Positions 1-9,266 of a DNA stretch of 64,000 nucleotides are shown piece by piece; the stretch's first letter is position 1, and every line of letters begins with the position of its first letter. The stretch lies in the NCBI RefSeq assembly GCF_009857835.1, contig NZ_WWCL01000003.1:248001-312000 (forward strand), read 5' to 3'. Position numbers and translations under genes: made by a program. Below the pieces are notes generated by a model, which saw only the letters and a program-made list of their open reading frames with translations, was not told the DNA's origin and did no database searches. The DNA comes from Duganella fentianensis. GTDB lineage: Bacteria > Pseudomonadota > Gammaproteobacteria > Burkholderiales > Burkholderiaceae_D.

Positions 1-203
1 AGCGACAAAGGGCGCGTACTACGGCGCATGCGCAAGCCGGCCACGGCTTCGAGGAACTGGCCATAGCCAAATTCGCTCTGAAAACGATCCGCCGTCGGAT
101 AGGAGGTATAGCGCGGGCCCGACTGGCTCAGCTTACCGATAATGGCGGCATCAAATTCTACGGCTGGAAAAGCAGAGCCGGTGCTACTTGCGTGGTTATA
201 CAT
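1..203 (-). CDS. hemN: Oxygen-independent coproporphyrinogen III oxidase HemN, N-terminal fragment
   Basis: Only the first 67 codons are in the window; the gene runs off the left edge. The translation starts MYNHASSTGSAF and contains SGPRYTSYPTADRFQ followed by RPLSL, the N-terminal signature of HemN just before its radical-SAM domain. HemN decarboxylates coproporphyrinogen III to protoporphyrinogen IX without oxygen. The ATG lies 2 bp after the stop codon of the aerotaxis receptor on the same strand and has only a weak ribosome binding site, so the two genes are probably co-transcribed from the FNR-type promoter near 1.9 kb. Family identity is confident; the catalytic cysteines are outside the window. 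Confidence 0.88.
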   Translation of the reverse strand, partial: MYNHASSTGSAFPAVEFDAAIIGKLSQSGPRYTSYPTADRFQSEFGYGQFLEAVAGLRMRRSTRPLS

Positions 204-205
204 AA

Positions 206-1849
206 TCAGGCTGCTATGCGCTTCATAGGCTGGGGTTTATGAACGGCCAGTGCCGCGCGCGATGGGCGCGCAGTGCCGAATTTGAACAGACTCACCGCCT
301 GGGTCAGGTTGCCCGCTTCGATAGCCAGACTGGCAGTAGCGGCAGCAGCCTGTTCGACCAGCGCGGCGTTCTGCTGGGTGACAGTATCCATGTGGGCGAT
401 GGCAGCATTCACCTGATCGACGCCTATGCTTTGCTCCTGCGAAGCGACGGTGATTTCCTGCATGATCGAAGTGACCTGCTGCACCGAAGCCACCACTTCC
501 TTCATGGTGGCGCCAGCACGTCCCACCTGCTCCATGCCGGCGCTGACTTTGCCCACCGACACGTTGATCAGATTCTTGATGTCTTTGGCTGCCGTCGCGC
601 TGCGCTGGGCCAGATTGCGCACCTCACCGGCCACCACGGCAAAGCCGCGGCCCTGTTCGCCGGCACGGGCGGCTTCCACCGCGGCATTCAGTGCCAGGAT
701 ATTGGTCTGGAAGGCGATGCCTTCGATCAGGCCGATGATGTCGACAATTTTGTGCGACGAAGTATTGATTTCATCCATGGTTGCGATCACGTCGGCGACG
801 ATTTCACCGCCATGCACGGCCACATTGGAGGCGTTCAGCGCCAGCTGGTTGGCCTGGGCCGAATTGTCGGCATTCTGCTTCACGGTCGAGGAGAACTGTT
901 CCACGCTGGAGGCGGTTTCTTCCAGACTGGCGGCCTGGGCTTCGGTACGGCCCGACAGGTCGGCATTGCCCGCGGCAATCTGGCGCGTGGCCACGGCCAT
1001 GGTTTCCACGTTGGTGCGCACATCACGGATGGTGGCGATCAGGTTGCTGTTCATCTGCTGCAAGGCACGCAGCAGCTGGCCCACTTCATCGGTGGCTTCC
1101 GTTTCGAAGCTGCCCGACAGGTCGCCGGCGGCAATCGCACGGGCGCCCAGCACGGCGCGGCCCAAGGGCTGCAGCACCGAAACGCGCAGGGTGTACCAGA
1201 GGAAGACGTTAATCAGCAGGCCGATGACGGTGGCCACAAAGATGATGTAGTTATGGCCACTGCCGCCGCCGAACAGCGCCGCAGCGCCGACACCGGCCAG
1301 CAGCACGTTGACCAGGCTGGTGGCCGCCCAGATGCGCAGCGCCAGCGAGGAGTGGATCAGGCGACGGGTCAGGCGCGCCAGCGGCGAACCGCTGCGGCCG
1401 TGGATCAGCTGGCCGTTCTTGATGCGGATATTATGTTTGCCGCCCGAACGGATCGCGCGATAGGCTTCTTCGGCGCGGTTGATCTGGCTACGTTCGGCCT
1501 TGGTGCGCACCGACATATAGCCGATGGTCTTGCCCGCTTCGCGGATAGGCGTGACGTTGGCTTTGACCCAGTAGAAATCGCCGCTCTTGGCGCGGTTCTT
1601 GACAATACCCGTCCATGGCGTGCCGGACTGGATGGAGCGCCACATATCGGCAAAAGCTTCCACCGGCATGTCCGGATGGCGCACAATATTCTGCGGAGCG
1701 CCCATCAACTCGGCTTCGCTGTAACCGCTCACCTGGCTGAAATACGGATTCACATAGACGATGTTACCGTTCAAATCGGTTTTCGATACGATCGCCTGAT
1801 CTTCCTGTACTTCTATTTCGCGGTTGGTTACCGGTTGATTATTGCGCAT
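206..1849 (-). CDS. Aer-like PAS-containing methyl-accepting chemotaxis (aerotaxis) receptor
   Basis: A 547-residue energy/oxygen taxis transducer. The chosen start gives MRNNQPVT, the usual beginning of Aer proteins, and follows a GGAGAG ribosome binding site; an in-frame start 12 codons upstream lacks support. Residues about 8-120 form a PAS domain with the Aer signature ([27 protein letters not shown]), expected to bind FAD. Two hydrophobic segments follow (about 175-225), then a HAMP region and a methyl-accepting signalling hairpin with [19 protein letters not shown]. It should sense redox state from the membrane and signal to CheA/CheW. hemN starts 2 bp downstream and a perfect FNR box lies upstream, so expression is probably switched by oxygen. 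Confidence 0.9.
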   Translation of the reverse strand: MRNNQPVTNREIEVQEDQAIVSKTDLNGNIVYVNPYFSQVSGYSEAELMGAPQNIVRHPDMPVEAFADMWRSIQSGTPWTGIVKNRAKSGDFYWVKANVTPIREAGKTIGYMSVRTKAERSQINRAEEAYRAIRSGGKHNIRIKNGQLIHGRSGSPLARLTRRLIHSSLALRIWAATSLVNVLLAGVGAAALFGGGSGHNYIIFVATVIGLLINVFLWYTLRVSVLQPLGRAVLGARAIAAGDLSGSFETEATDEVGQLLRALQQMNSNLIATIRDVRTNVETMAVATRQIAAGNADLSGRTEAQAASLEETASSVEQFSSTVKQNADNSAQANQLALNASNVAVHGGEIVADVIATMDEINTSSHKIVDIIGLIEGIAFQTNILALNAAVEAARAGEQGRGFAVVAGEVRNLAQRSATAAKDIKNLINVSVGKVSAGMEQVGRAGATMKEVVASVQQVTSIMQEITVASQEQSIGVDQVNAAIAHMDTVTQQNAALVEQAAAATASLAIEAGNLTQAVSLFKFGTARPSRAALAVHKPQPMKRIAA

Positions 1850-1898
1850 ATTGTCTCTCCAGATGGATATATTGCTCTGCCGCAATTATAGTCCTGTC

Positions 1899-1940
1899 AG
1901 TTTACGGATATTGCCCAGAATTTTGATTGATTTAGATCAA
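1899..1940 (-). promoter_or_regulatory. FNR/Anr box and class II-type promoter for the aerotaxis receptor-hemN pair
   Basis: TTGATTTAGATCAA at 1927-1940 matches the FNR/Anr consensus TTGAT-N4-ATCAA at every position. Reading the minus strand, 22 bp separate the box from TAAACT (1904-1899), the spacing of a class II FNR promoter centred near -41.5. A second -10 candidate, TATAAT (1890-1885), lies closer to the gene but would place the box near -55. The only gene downstream on this strand is the receptor, starting at 1849. The box is seen directly; the regulator and activation are inferred from the family. Confidence 0.75.
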
Positions 1941-2140
1941 AGTTCCCCAGATTGCCTGTGTTAAGCCCCAACAATAATCGGGTATGCCACGTCCGTCAGT
2001 AGCTTGTTTCTTGACATAGACAAATAAGGGGAGTAAAACCGCCGCCCCTGGCCGGGGCATGGCTTCAGTATAGTGACACTGCTGAACGCCGCGACAGCGA
2101 ATTTATACCGCTAAATGTAACTGAGAGTACGTGACGGCAA

Positions 2141-3070
2141 TCAATTTACGTTGCTTTTACGCAACTTACCAACCAGCGTCATCAGCCCCAGTGCCAGCGC
2201 GCCAGCCAGCAAGCCCGCCACTGCATCGAGGCTGGCCGGTATCAGCGGCGCCAGCCAGGAAGCCGGCACCGGCCAGGCCGCTGCCTGCGCTGCCGTGTGT
2301 TCTATCACTTGATGTAACGGCGCTATACCGTGGCTCAGTATGCCGCCACCCACCATGAACATGGCCACCGTGCCTAGCACCGACAGCAGCTTCATCAGCC
2401 TGGGCGCTGCGGCCAGCAGCATGCGCCCCAGCGCCTGCCAGACGGCGCTGGCGCGCCGGCTCAGGTACAGCCCCGCATCATCGAGCTTGACGATGGCCGC
2501 CACAATGCCGTACACGCCCACCGTCATGGCCAGCGCAATGCCCACCACCACCGTCACCTGCTGGGCAAACGGCGCTGTGGCCACCGTGCCCAGTGCAATC
2601 ACGATGATTTCCGCCGACAGGATGAAATCGGTACGGATGGCGCCGCGGATCTTGTCGCGCTCGAGCGCCACCAGATCCGTCTCCGGCTCGGCCAGCACGG
2701 CGGCCAGCGTACCGGCCGGTGCTTCATGGGCAGGATGCTGCAGCGAGTGCACAATTTTTTCGCAGCCCTCGAAGCATAGATACAAGCCGCCCAGCATCAG
2801 CAGCGGGCCGATCGCCCACGGCGCCAGCGCACTGATGCCCAGCGCGGCCGGCACCAGAATCGCCTTGTTCTTGAGCGAGCCCACGGCCACGGCCCACACC
2901 ACCGGCAATTCGCGCTCGGCCTGCACGCCCGCCACCTGCTGCGCGTTCAGGGCCAGATCGTCGCCCAGCACCCCGGCGGTTTTCTTGGCCGCCACTTTGC
3001 TCATCAGCGCAACGTCGTCGAGGATGCTGGCGATATCGTCGATCAGCGCCAGCAGACTGCTTCCGGCCAT
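2141..3070 (-). CDS. DUF808 (YedI-like) inner-membrane protein
   Basis: A 309-residue membrane protein of the DUF808/YedI family, recognised from the N-terminal run MAGSSLLALIDDIASILDDV, the segment SKVAAKKTAGVLGDDLALNA, and FEGCEKIVHSL. Several hydrophobic segments follow, up to a C-terminal helix ending in a basic tail (GKLRKS). The family is widespread in proteobacteria and its biochemical role is not established. The start is supported by AAGGAG five bases upstream of the ATG. The gene is probably monocistronic: 291 bp separate its stop from the next minus-strand gene. Confidence 0.85.
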   Translation of the reverse strand: MAGSSLLALIDDIASILDDVALMSKVAAKKTAGVLGDDLALNAQQVAGVQAERELPVVWAVAVGSLKNKAILVPAALGISALAPWAIGPLLMLGGLYLCFEGCEKIVHSLQHPAHEAPAGTLAAVLAEPETDLVALERDKIRGAIRTDFILSAEIIVIALGTVATAPFAQQVTVVVGIALAMTVGVYGIVAAIVKLDDAGLYLSRRASAVWQALGRMLLAAAPRLMKLLSVLGTVAMFMVGGGILSHGIAPLHQVIEHTAAQAAAWPVPASWLAPLIPASLDAVAGLLAGALALGLMTLVGKLRKSNVN

Positions 3071-3222
3071 AGAGGCTCCTTGTTATCCCGTTAATAAATT
3101 GAGGTCAAGCATGCAAGCTTGCCCAAGTCACCACATATTAACCGAAGCGCGCGCCCGCGCAGCCCGCTAAAATAGGACTATTCTGCGCGGCCGCCGGCTG
3201 CACCTGACGCTACGGACATGAC

Positions 3223-3864
3223 ATGAGTTTCACTACCTGGTTCACCTTCTTCGTTGCCGCATGGATTATCGCCATCTCGCCCGGCTCGGGCGCCGTGCTG
3301 TCGATGTCGCACGGCCTGTCGTATGGGCTGAAACGCGCCAGCGTCACCATCATGGGCCTGCAGGCGGGCCTGCTGCTGGTGCTGTTCATCGCCGGTGCCG
3401 GCGTCGGCTCGCTGCTGCTGGCCTCGGAAGTAGCGTTCAATGTGGTCAAAACCGTGGGCGCGCTCTATCTGATCTATCTGGGCCTGAGCCAGTGGCGCGC
3501 CAAAGTCAGCATCAGTGGCGAGGCCGCCCATGCGGAAGTGCGCGTGCCTTCGGTAAAACAGCGCCTGCTGACGGGCTTTCTGACCAATGCCACCAACCCC
3601 AAGGGCATCATCTTCATGGTGGCCGTGCTGCCGCAGTTCATTACGCGCGAAGCGCCCCTGCTGCCGCAGCTGCTGATTCTGGCCGTGACCATGTGCTGCA
3701 TCGACCTGATCGTGATGCATAGCTATGCATTTCTGGCCTCGTCCATGCAGCGCTTCTTCCGCGACGCCCATGCCGTGAAAAAGCAGAACCGCGTGTTCGG
3801 CGGCATGCTGATGGCGGTCGGCACGGCGCTGTTCTTCGTCAAACGGGGTGGCGCCAGCGCCTGA
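3223..3864 (+). CDS. LysE/RhtB family amino-acid exporter
   Basis: A 213-residue polytopic inner-membrane protein with about six hydrophobic segments. The N-terminus carries the family signature ISPGSGAVLSMSHGLSYG, and TNATNPKGIIFMVAVLPQF is the conserved central motif of RhtB-type exporters. Members export amino acids such as homoserine, threonine, leucine or lysine; the substrate cannot be told from sequence. The gene stands between a minus-strand DUF808 gene and a secreted FecR-like protein, with no regulator beside it. The ribosome binding site is weak. Confidence 0.88.
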   Translation: MSFTTWFTFFVAAWIIAISPGSGAVLSMSHGLSYGLKRASVTIMGLQAGLLLVLFIAGAGVGSLLLASEVAFNVVKTVGALYLIYLGLSQWRAKVSISGEAAHAEVRVPSVKQRLLTGFLTNATNPKGIIFMVAVLPQFITREAPLLPQLLILAVTMCCIDLIVMHSYAFLASSMQRFFRDAHAVKKQNRVFGGMLMAVGTALFFVKRGGASA

Positions 3865-3953
3865 GGCCAGTGCCAATTTGTAAGGCCTTGTAATCGCAGT
3901 AGGCGGATTTCGTGACGCAGCGTTTAATCCCGATATCCCCCAGGAGCGCTGCC

Positions 3954-5903
3954 ATGACCCCTCGCATCATCACTACTTTGCTGCTGGCCGCACTGGCCGG
4001 CCCCGTCCTCGCCCAGAACGATCTGCCCGCCATGGTGGGCCGCATCGCTGCCGTACAGGGCCTGGTGACGCTGACGGGCGACGATGAAGCCGTGCCGGCC
4101 GGGCTGAACTGGCCGGTGGCGGCAGGCAACCATATCCACACGGCCAGCGGCGCGCGCAGCGACATCCGCGCCGGTTCCACCGCTGTGCGGGTGGATGGCG
4201 ATTCCGATGTGGAAGTGCTGGACCTCGACGACGACATCCTGCGCCTGCGCCTGAATTACGGCAGCGTCAGCATCCGGCTGCGCAATCCCGAGCTGATCCG
4301 CAATTTCGAACTGATTACGCCGCAGGCCCGTATCACCCTGCTGGAACCGGGCCTGCTGCGGGTCGATGCCGAGCGGCTGGCCGATACCAGCCAGATCCGC
4401 CTGCTGGCCGGCAGCGCCCGCGTTACTGGCGCCGGCGCCACGCTGACGCTGGCCAGCGGCCGCGCCGCTGAAATCAATAGTAACGATGTGCGCACCCTGC
4501 TGGCGCAGACGGACGGCTTCGACCGCTGGGCCGAGGAGCGCGAACGGGCCGGCGAGGGCAGCGTCAGCACGCGTTTCGTCTCGAGCGGCATGACCGGCTA
4601 CGAAGAGCTGGACCGCAACGGTAGCTGGAGCGAAAGCGTGGAATACGGCCCCCTGTGGACCCCGCGCAATGTCAGTACTGACTGGGCGCCCTACCGTGAC
4701 GGCCGCTGGATCTGGCTCACTGCATGGGGCTGGACCTGGATCGATAACGCACCGTGGGGCTATGCGCCGTCCCACTATGGCCGCTGGGTCATGGTGAACC
4801 GGCGCTGGTGCTGGGCGCCGGGCCGTCCGCACGGCCGCCCCGTGTGGGCGCCGGCACTGGTAGGCTGGGTGGATGGCCACGGCCCCGGCCCCAAACACCG
4901 GCCCGGCATAGGCTGGTATCCGCTGACGCCGCGCGACCATTATGTGCCCGGCTACCGCGTGTCGGCCGAGCGCGAACAGCGCCTGAGCTGGAACCACAAC
5001 GGCCGCCCGCTGGCGCCCCTGCCCGTGCACAACGGCCAGCCTCCGCGCCGGGACGGCCTGAGCGTACTGCCGCGCGAGCAATTCGAACGCCACCAGCCCC
5101 ACGCCGTGCCACCGCGCGCCGCAACGACGCTGCCCGCCAGCCTGCCCGGCAACAGCCTTGCACCGGCCAGCGGCGCCAACCCGGCGACCACCCCAGCGGC
5201 GCTAGGCCAGCCCCCCCGCGCCCCCGACTATGGCCGCACGCGCTGGCCGGAACGGGGGCAGGACGGCCGTAGCGAACGGCCCGACTACCGCGACGATGGC
5301 CGCAACCGCAACCTCAGCCATCCGGCCGCCACGCCAGTACCTGCGGCCAGCGTCAGCCAGCCACCGGGCCCGGCACGCCCGCCGGCCAGCCCGCCAGCCG
5401 CCGCACAACCGCCCGCACAAGCCGTACCGCCTGGCAGCCAGCCGGCACCATCCCAGCCATGGAATAGTGCCGGCGAACGGGGCGGGCGCTACGACCGCGG
5501 CAGCATGGACCTCAACGAGCGCAACGATAGAGCCGACAGCTTCCAGCGCAATGAACGCATCAACCGCGTCGACAGCTATCACCGTGATAACCGGCCGCAG
5601 GACGATGGACGCCGGCCTGCGCGCCAGCCGGACGAACGGCGCGATGCCCCGGTCTCGCTGCAAGTCCAGCCCGGCCCGGCCAGCAGCGCCCAGCCAGCGC
5701 CCATGCAGCCGCCGGTGCGCAGCGCGCCGGCGCCGCTGCCTGCACCAGCTCCGGCTGCGGCACCTGCCCGTCCGGTATTTAGCCCGCCGCCCGCACCGGC
5801 ACCGGCGGCCGCTCCCAGGGATAGCGGCCAGCACCAGCGCGAAGAACGGCGCAAGGAAGAAGGGCGCGAGCGGGGCGAGAAGCGAAATCAGATCCAGCCA
5901 TGA
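3954..5903 (+). CDS. Secreted FecR-like / DUF6600 protein with long proline-rich tail
   Basis: About 649 residues with a cleavable signal peptide (MTPRIITTLLLAALAGPVLA). I prefer this ATG to one 14 codons upstream because AGGAG lies just before it and the signal peptide then sits at the N-terminus. Residues about 25-200 look like a FecR-type beta domain. A tryptophan-rich DUF6600 segment follows (GYEELDRNGSWSES, then WAPYRDGRWIW, GWTWIDNAPWGYAPSHYGRW). The last 300 or so residues are low-complexity Pro/Ala/Arg/Gln with DRG and NERN repeats. It is probably periplasmic or cell-surface; its function is unknown. No FecI sigma factor or TonB receptor is adjacent, so a classical FecR signalling role is unlikely. 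Confidence 0.8.
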   Translation: MTPRIITTLLLAALAGPVLAQNDLPAMVGRIAAVQGLVTLTGDDEAVPAGLNWPVAAGNHIHTASGARSDIRAGSTAVRVDGDSDVEVLDLDDDILRLRLNYGSVSIRLRNPELIRNFELITPQARITLLEPGLLRVDAERLADTSQIRLLAGSARVTGAGATLTLASGRAAEINSNDVRTLLAQTDGFDRWAEERERAGEGSVSTRFVSSGMTGYEELDRNGSWSESVEYGPLWTPRNVSTDWAPYRDGRWIWLTAWGWTWIDNAPWGYAPSHYGRWVMVNRRWCWAPGRPHGRPVWAPALVGWVDGHGPGPKHRPGIGWYPLTPRDHYVPGYRVSAEREQRLSWNHNGRPLAPLPVHNGQPPRRDGLSVLPREQFERHQPHAVPPRAATTLPASLPGNSLAPASGANPATTPAALGQPPRAPDYGRTRWPERGQDGRSERPDYRDDGRNRNLSHPAATPVPAASVSQPPGPARPPASPPAAAQPPAQAVPPGSQPAPSQPWNSAGERGGRYDRGSMDLNERNDRADSFQRNERINRVDSYHRDNRPQDDGRRPARQPDERRDAPVSLQVQPGPASSAQPAPMQPPVRSAPAPLPAPAPAAAPARPVFSPPPAPAPAAAPRDSGQHQREERRKEEGRERGEKRNQIQP

Positions 5904-5981
5904 CGCTGGCGCCGAATTGGCTACAATAGAGGCTGGCGGCGCCGCGTTGGTGTTGCCAGTTTTTTATTGATTGGAATACCT

Positions 5982-6257
5982 ATGCAAGCGATCCCGCCGT
6001 CAGAGTCCCTCATCGAATACCCGAGCGACTTCCCGATCAAGGTGATGGGGCCGACTCATATCGATTTCGCCGCCACCATCGTGCAAGTGGTACAGAAGCA
6101 CGATGCAGATTTCCACGAAGGCAAGATGGAAGTCCGTCCATCGGCCAAAGGCAATTACACGGGGCTGACCGTGGTGGTGCGCGCCACCAGCCGCGAGCAG
6201 CTCGACGCGCTGTACACGGAGCTGTCCGGCCACCCTATGGTGAAAATCGTCATGTAA
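5982..6257 (+). CDS. DUF493 (YbeD-like) protein
   Basis: A 91-residue cytoplasmic protein of the DUF493/UPF0250 (YbeD) family, seen from ESLIEYPSDFPIKVMG, HDADFHEGKMEVRPSAKGNY and the C-terminal HPMVKIVM. The fold resembles a small ACT-like regulatory domain. In many proteobacteria it lies directly before lipB and lipA, as it does here apart from an intervening LysR gene on the opposite strand, suggesting a link to lipoate attachment. The ATG at 5982 follows a GGAA motif; a TTG five codons upstream is the alternative start. Confidence 0.85.
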   Translation: MQAIPPSESLIEYPSDFPIKVMGPTHIDFAATIVQVVQKHDADFHEGKMEVRPSAKGNYTGLTVVVRATSREQLDALYTELSGHPMVKIVM

Positions 6258-6275
6258 TTCTGCGGCGGACGCGGG

Positions 6276-6926
6276 CTAGTCACTGGCCTGCGCCGCCGAC
6301 AGACGCTGAGACAGCGTCACTTCTTCCTGCAACCAGTCACGGAACGCCTGCACCTGTGGCCGCTGCTCGGCAACGGCAGGCAGCAACATCAGATATCCTT
6401 TGCTTCCATCGTGGTAGTGGGGACTCACTACCAGATCTCCCATTTCAACCATCAACGGCTCCACCAGCCAGCCGGAATAGGCGCCGTCCGCGCGCCGTAT
6501 CGCCACATCGACCCCGTCGGCCAGCCATTGCTCGCCTGTCTGCAGCACCACATTGATGGCCGGATGGCGCTCGATAAAGCCGCCCAGCCGCGGCGCCAGC
6601 CAGCGCGCCGCAAACGCGGGCACGGCGGCAATGGTCAGGCGCTGGTGTACGGCGCTGCGGCGTAGCGCCGCGCTGGCCGCCGCCATATCGGCAAAGGCCT
6701 TGGCCAGCTGGCGCGCGTACTGCGCCCCCGCAGCAGTAATCCGCACCTGCTTGCCATGGCGCTCGAACAGCGCCAGTCCCAGTTCCCGTTCCAGCGCCCG
6801 CACCTGATGGCTGATGGCGCCATGAGTCAGATGCAATTCATCCGCCGCGCGCGAGAAATTCTCGTGCCGGGCCGCCGCCTCGAAGGCGCGCAGTGCGGAA
6901 AAATTGGGCAAGCGGGAGTCGCTCAT
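6276..6926 (-). CDS. LysR-family regulator (GcvA-like) with large internal deletion
   Basis: Only 216 residues, against roughly 300 for the family. The N-terminal helix-turn-helix is intact (FSALRAFEAAARHENFSRAA through RITAAG). The first effector half reads normally (LTIAAVPAFAARWLAPRL, DGVDVAIRRADG, GWLVEPLM). The chain then jumps to a normal C-terminal end (GSKGYLMLLPAVAEQRPQVQ, AFRDWLQEE). Roughly 80-90 residues of regulatory subdomain II are missing while the frame is kept. It could still bind DNA but probably cannot bind an effector normally; it may be a decaying gene or a constitutive regulator. It separates DUF493 from lipB and points against both. Confidence 0.75.
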   Translation of the reverse strand: MSDSRLPNFSALRAFEAAARHENFSRAADELHLTHGAISHQVRALERELGLALFERHGKQVRITAAGAQYARQLAKAFADMAAASAALRRSAVHQRLTIAAVPAFAARWLAPRLGGFIERHPAINVVLQTGEQWLADGVDVAIRRADGAYSGWLVEPLMVEMGDLVVSPHYHDGSKGYLMLLPAVAEQRPQVQAFRDWLQEEVTLSQRLSAAQASD

Positions 6927-7143
6927 CAGGCTGGCATGCTGTGGATAACTTTGTGAATAAAATTAACAAAAGACGTCAAAATATACTTGTATACTTAGGT
7001 AAACAGCAAGTTAACGCTTGTGAATAATTTTCACTTTTCGCGCAAGTTGTAGCTTTTTTGTGCAATGGGCCGGCAGCGCCCGCAAAGCCAGACGGGCTGC
7101 GCCCTGCGGGGCGTTTTATGGCCCCGTGATTTATAATGGCGGG

Positions 7144-7830
7144 ATGACGTCTCCAACTTCCACCGAGCCGGCACTGATACGCCACCTCGGCCTAGCCGAT
7201 TACGACAGCACTTTTGCCGCCATGCGCAGCTTCACGGATGCCCGCACCCCGGACACCCGCGACGAGCTGTGGATCGTCGAACATCCGCCCGTCTTTACGC
7301 TGGGGCTGGGCGCCGACCGTGGCCACCTGCTGGCCGGCGCCAGCGCCATCCCCGTGGTGCAGACCGACCGCGGCGGCGAAGTCACCTACCATGGCCCCGG
7401 TCAGGTGGTGATCTATATGCTGATGGACCTGCGCCGCAACAAACCGGGCGGCAAGCTATACGCGCGCCAGTTTGTCTACCGCATCGAGCAAGCCATCATC
7501 AATGTGCTGGCGGCGTATAATCTCAACGGTATGCGCGTTGAAGGCGCGCCCGGCATCTACATGGCCGATGGCGCGAAACAAGGCGCCAAAATTGCCGCAC
7601 TGGGCCTGAAAGTGCGTGGCAACGGCTGTACCTACCATGGCCTGTCGCTGAATGTGGCGATGGACCTGGCTCCGTTTTCCTGGATCAACCCCTGCGGCTA
7701 TGCCGGACTGGAAACGGTCGATATGCGCAGCGTCGGCGTAACGGCGCAACTGGCCGATGTACAGCAGCAACTGGCCGAAGAATTAATCCGCGTTCTGGCC
7801 CAGCCGACGCAACCCGCAGCAACCGAATAA
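7144..7830 (+). CDS. lipB: Octanoyltransferase LipB
   Basis: A 228-residue cytoplasmic enzyme that transfers octanoyl groups from acyl carrier protein to lipoyl domains, the first step of de novo lipoate assembly. The signature [12 protein letters not shown], the catalytic lysine in KIAALGLKV and the catalytic cysteine in INPCGYAG are all present. An upstream in-frame start would add 28 residues of non-conserved Arg/Ala-rich sequence, so I place the start at [16 protein letters not shown]. lipA follows 30 bp downstream on the same strand, forming a lipoate operon. Confidence 0.95.
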   Translation: MTSPTSTEPALIRHLGLADYDSTFAAMRSFTDARTPDTRDELWIVEHPPVFTLGLGADRGHLLAGASAIPVVQTDRGGEVTYHGPGQVVIYMLMDLRRNKPGGKLYARQFVYRIEQAIINVLAAYNLNGMRVEGAPGIYMADGAKQGAKIAALGLKVRGNGCTYHGLSLNVAMDLAPFSWINPCGYAGLETVDMRSVGVTAQLADVQQQLAEELIRVLAQPTQPAATE

Positions 7831-7860
7831 CTTCACTTTGCCCGCGAGGGCACGCAGCTT

Positions 7861-8850
7861 ATGACCTCTGAGACCGATACCAACGTTGCCCCCGCTTATA
7901 ACCCGAGCGAAAAGCAAAAAGGCGCAAGCAAAACTTCGCGCATTCCCATCAAGATCGTGCCGGTCGAGCAGGTCGAGCGTCTGAAAAAGCCTGACTGGAT
8001 CCGCGTCAAAGCGGCCTCCACCTCGACGCGCTTCTACGAAATCAAGGACGTGCTGCGCGAGAACAAACTGGTGACCGTATGCGAAGAAGCCAGCTGCCCC
8101 AACATCGGCGAATGCTTCGGCAAGGGCACGGCCACCTTCATGATCATGGGCGACAAGTGCACGCGCCGCTGCCCGTTCTGCGACGTCGGCCACGGCCGTC
8201 CTGATCCGCTGGACCAGAACGAGCCTATCAACCTGTCCAAGACGATTGCCGATCTGCGCCTGAACTACGTGGTGATCACCTCGGTCGACCGCGACGACCT
8301 GCGCGACGGCGGTGCCGGCCACTTCGTCTCCTGCATCAGCGAAACGCGCAAACTGTCGCCGAAAACCCAGATCGAAGTACTGGTACCGGACTTCCGCGGT
8401 CGTCTCGACAAGGCTCTGACCATCTTCGCCGACGGCCTGCCGGACGTGATGAACCACAATCTGGAAACCGTGCCGCGTCTGTACAAGGAAGCTCGTCCCG
8501 GCTCCGACTATATGCACTCGCTGCAGCTGCTGAAGGAGTTCAAAGAGCGCTATCCGGACGTGAAAACCAAATCGGGCCTGATGGTCGGTCTGGGTGAGAC
8601 GGACGATGAAATCCTGCAGGTGATGCGCGACATGCGCGAGCACAACATCGACATGCTGACCATCGGCCAGTATCTGGCACCATCCAACAGCCACCTGCCG
8701 GTACGCCGCTACGTGCATCCGGACGTGTTCAAGATGTTCGAAGCAGAAGCCTACAAGATGGGCTTCAAGCACGCCGCCGTGGGCGCCATGGTGCGCAGCT
8801 CCTACCACGCCGACGTGCAGGCGCATGATGTGCTGGCCGCTAGCGAGTAA
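7861..8850 (+). CDS. lipA: Lipoyl synthase LipA
   Basis: A 329-residue radical-SAM enzyme that inserts two sulfurs into protein-bound octanoyl chains. Both iron-sulfur motifs are present: C74-X4-C79-X5-C85 ([12 protein letters not shown]), binding the auxiliary cluster, and C100-X3-C104-X2-C107 (CTRRCPFC), binding the SAM cluster. The family C-terminal motif RSSYHAD is intact. The length is normal. It sits in an operon with lipB and is followed by a hairpin that probably ends the transcript. Lipoylated dehydrogenases, including that for branched-chain keto acids, depend on it, which connects loosely to the leucine operon in this window. Confidence 0.96.
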   Translation: MTSETDTNVAPAYNPSEKQKGASKTSRIPIKIVPVEQVERLKKPDWIRVKAASTSTRFYEIKDVLRENKLVTVCEEASCPNIGECFGKGTATFMIMGDKCTRRCPFCDVGHGRPDPLDQNEPINLSKTIADLRLNYVVITSVDRDDLRDGGAGHFVSCISETRKLSPKTQIEVLVPDFRGRLDKALTIFADGLPDVMNHNLETVPRLYKEARPGSDYMHSLQLLKEFKERYPDVKTKSGLMVGLGETDDEILQVMRDMREHNIDMLTIGQYLAPSNSHLPVRRYVHPDVFKMFEAEAYKMGFKHAAVGAMVRSSYHADVQAHDVLAASE

Positions 8851-8895
8851 GCAGTAAAAGTAATAAAAACCACTGCGCCGTAGAACTGCTGGTGC

Positions 8896-8946
8896 AAAGG
8901 GCAGGTACAGAGCCGGAATTCCGGATTAGTATCTGCCCTTTATTAT
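8896..8946 (+). terminator. Nested hairpin after lipA, probable terminator
   Basis: The outer arms AAAGGGCAG (8896-8904) and CTGCCCTTT (8933-8941) pair perfectly over 9 bp. The loop holds a second perfect palindrome, CCGGAATTCCGG (8913-8924). A T-rich stretch follows (TTATTATTTCTT). The position 45 bp after the lipA stop fits a terminator; the two-tier structure is unusual. Confidence 0.55.
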
Positions 8947-8966
8947 TTCTTGACAGAGAAATAATA

Positions 8967-9119
8967 TTATCGAATAATTAATATCGCGATTGCGAAGACA
9001 TCAACCCCGAACAGGGGCGTCAGCATAAATTCAATATTGGGGCAATTGGGAAAGTCACAACAGATTCGGTAGGCTTTCTCTGCTAAATCCGAAATCTGAT
9101 CTAATTGGACACCTTTCAT
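8967..9119 (-). CDS. Possible 50-residue ORF downstream of the T6SS immunity gene
   Basis: On the minus strand an ATG at 9119 opens a 50-codon frame beginning MKGVQLDQISDLAEKAYRI, with three cysteines (ICCDFPNCPN) and a hydrophobic C-terminus (FGVDVFAIAILIIR). It lies 147 bp downstream of the candidate immunity gene on the same strand, in AT-rich DNA, with only a loose purine-rich sequence before the ATG. I recognise no family. It may be a third gene of the effector cassette, a remnant of an older cargo gene, or chance. Confidence 0.25.
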   Translation of the reverse strand: MKGVQLDQISDLAEKAYRICCDFPNCPNIEFMLTPLFGVDVFAIAILIIR

Positions 9120-9266
9120 TAAGCTTCTCTAAAAATTTATTTCCCAAAAAATTACGATATTATTTTAGTGTTTAATCAATAACTGCTGTTTTTTTATTTT
9201 TGAATTTTTGCATGATCTGCTTTATTAGTGGTAATGGTGATTTCCCTCTACATATTTAATAAAAAT

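Noticed and set aside
239..1891. Long open frame (550 codons) on the plus strand opposite the aerotaxis receptor
   Set aside because: It is the GC-driven antisense shadow of the receptor gene; the product is His/Gly/Asp-rich with no recognisable domain.
7783..8826. 347-codon minus-strand frame over lipA
   Set aside because: Antisense shadow of lipA; His/Val/Gln-rich composition and no family match.
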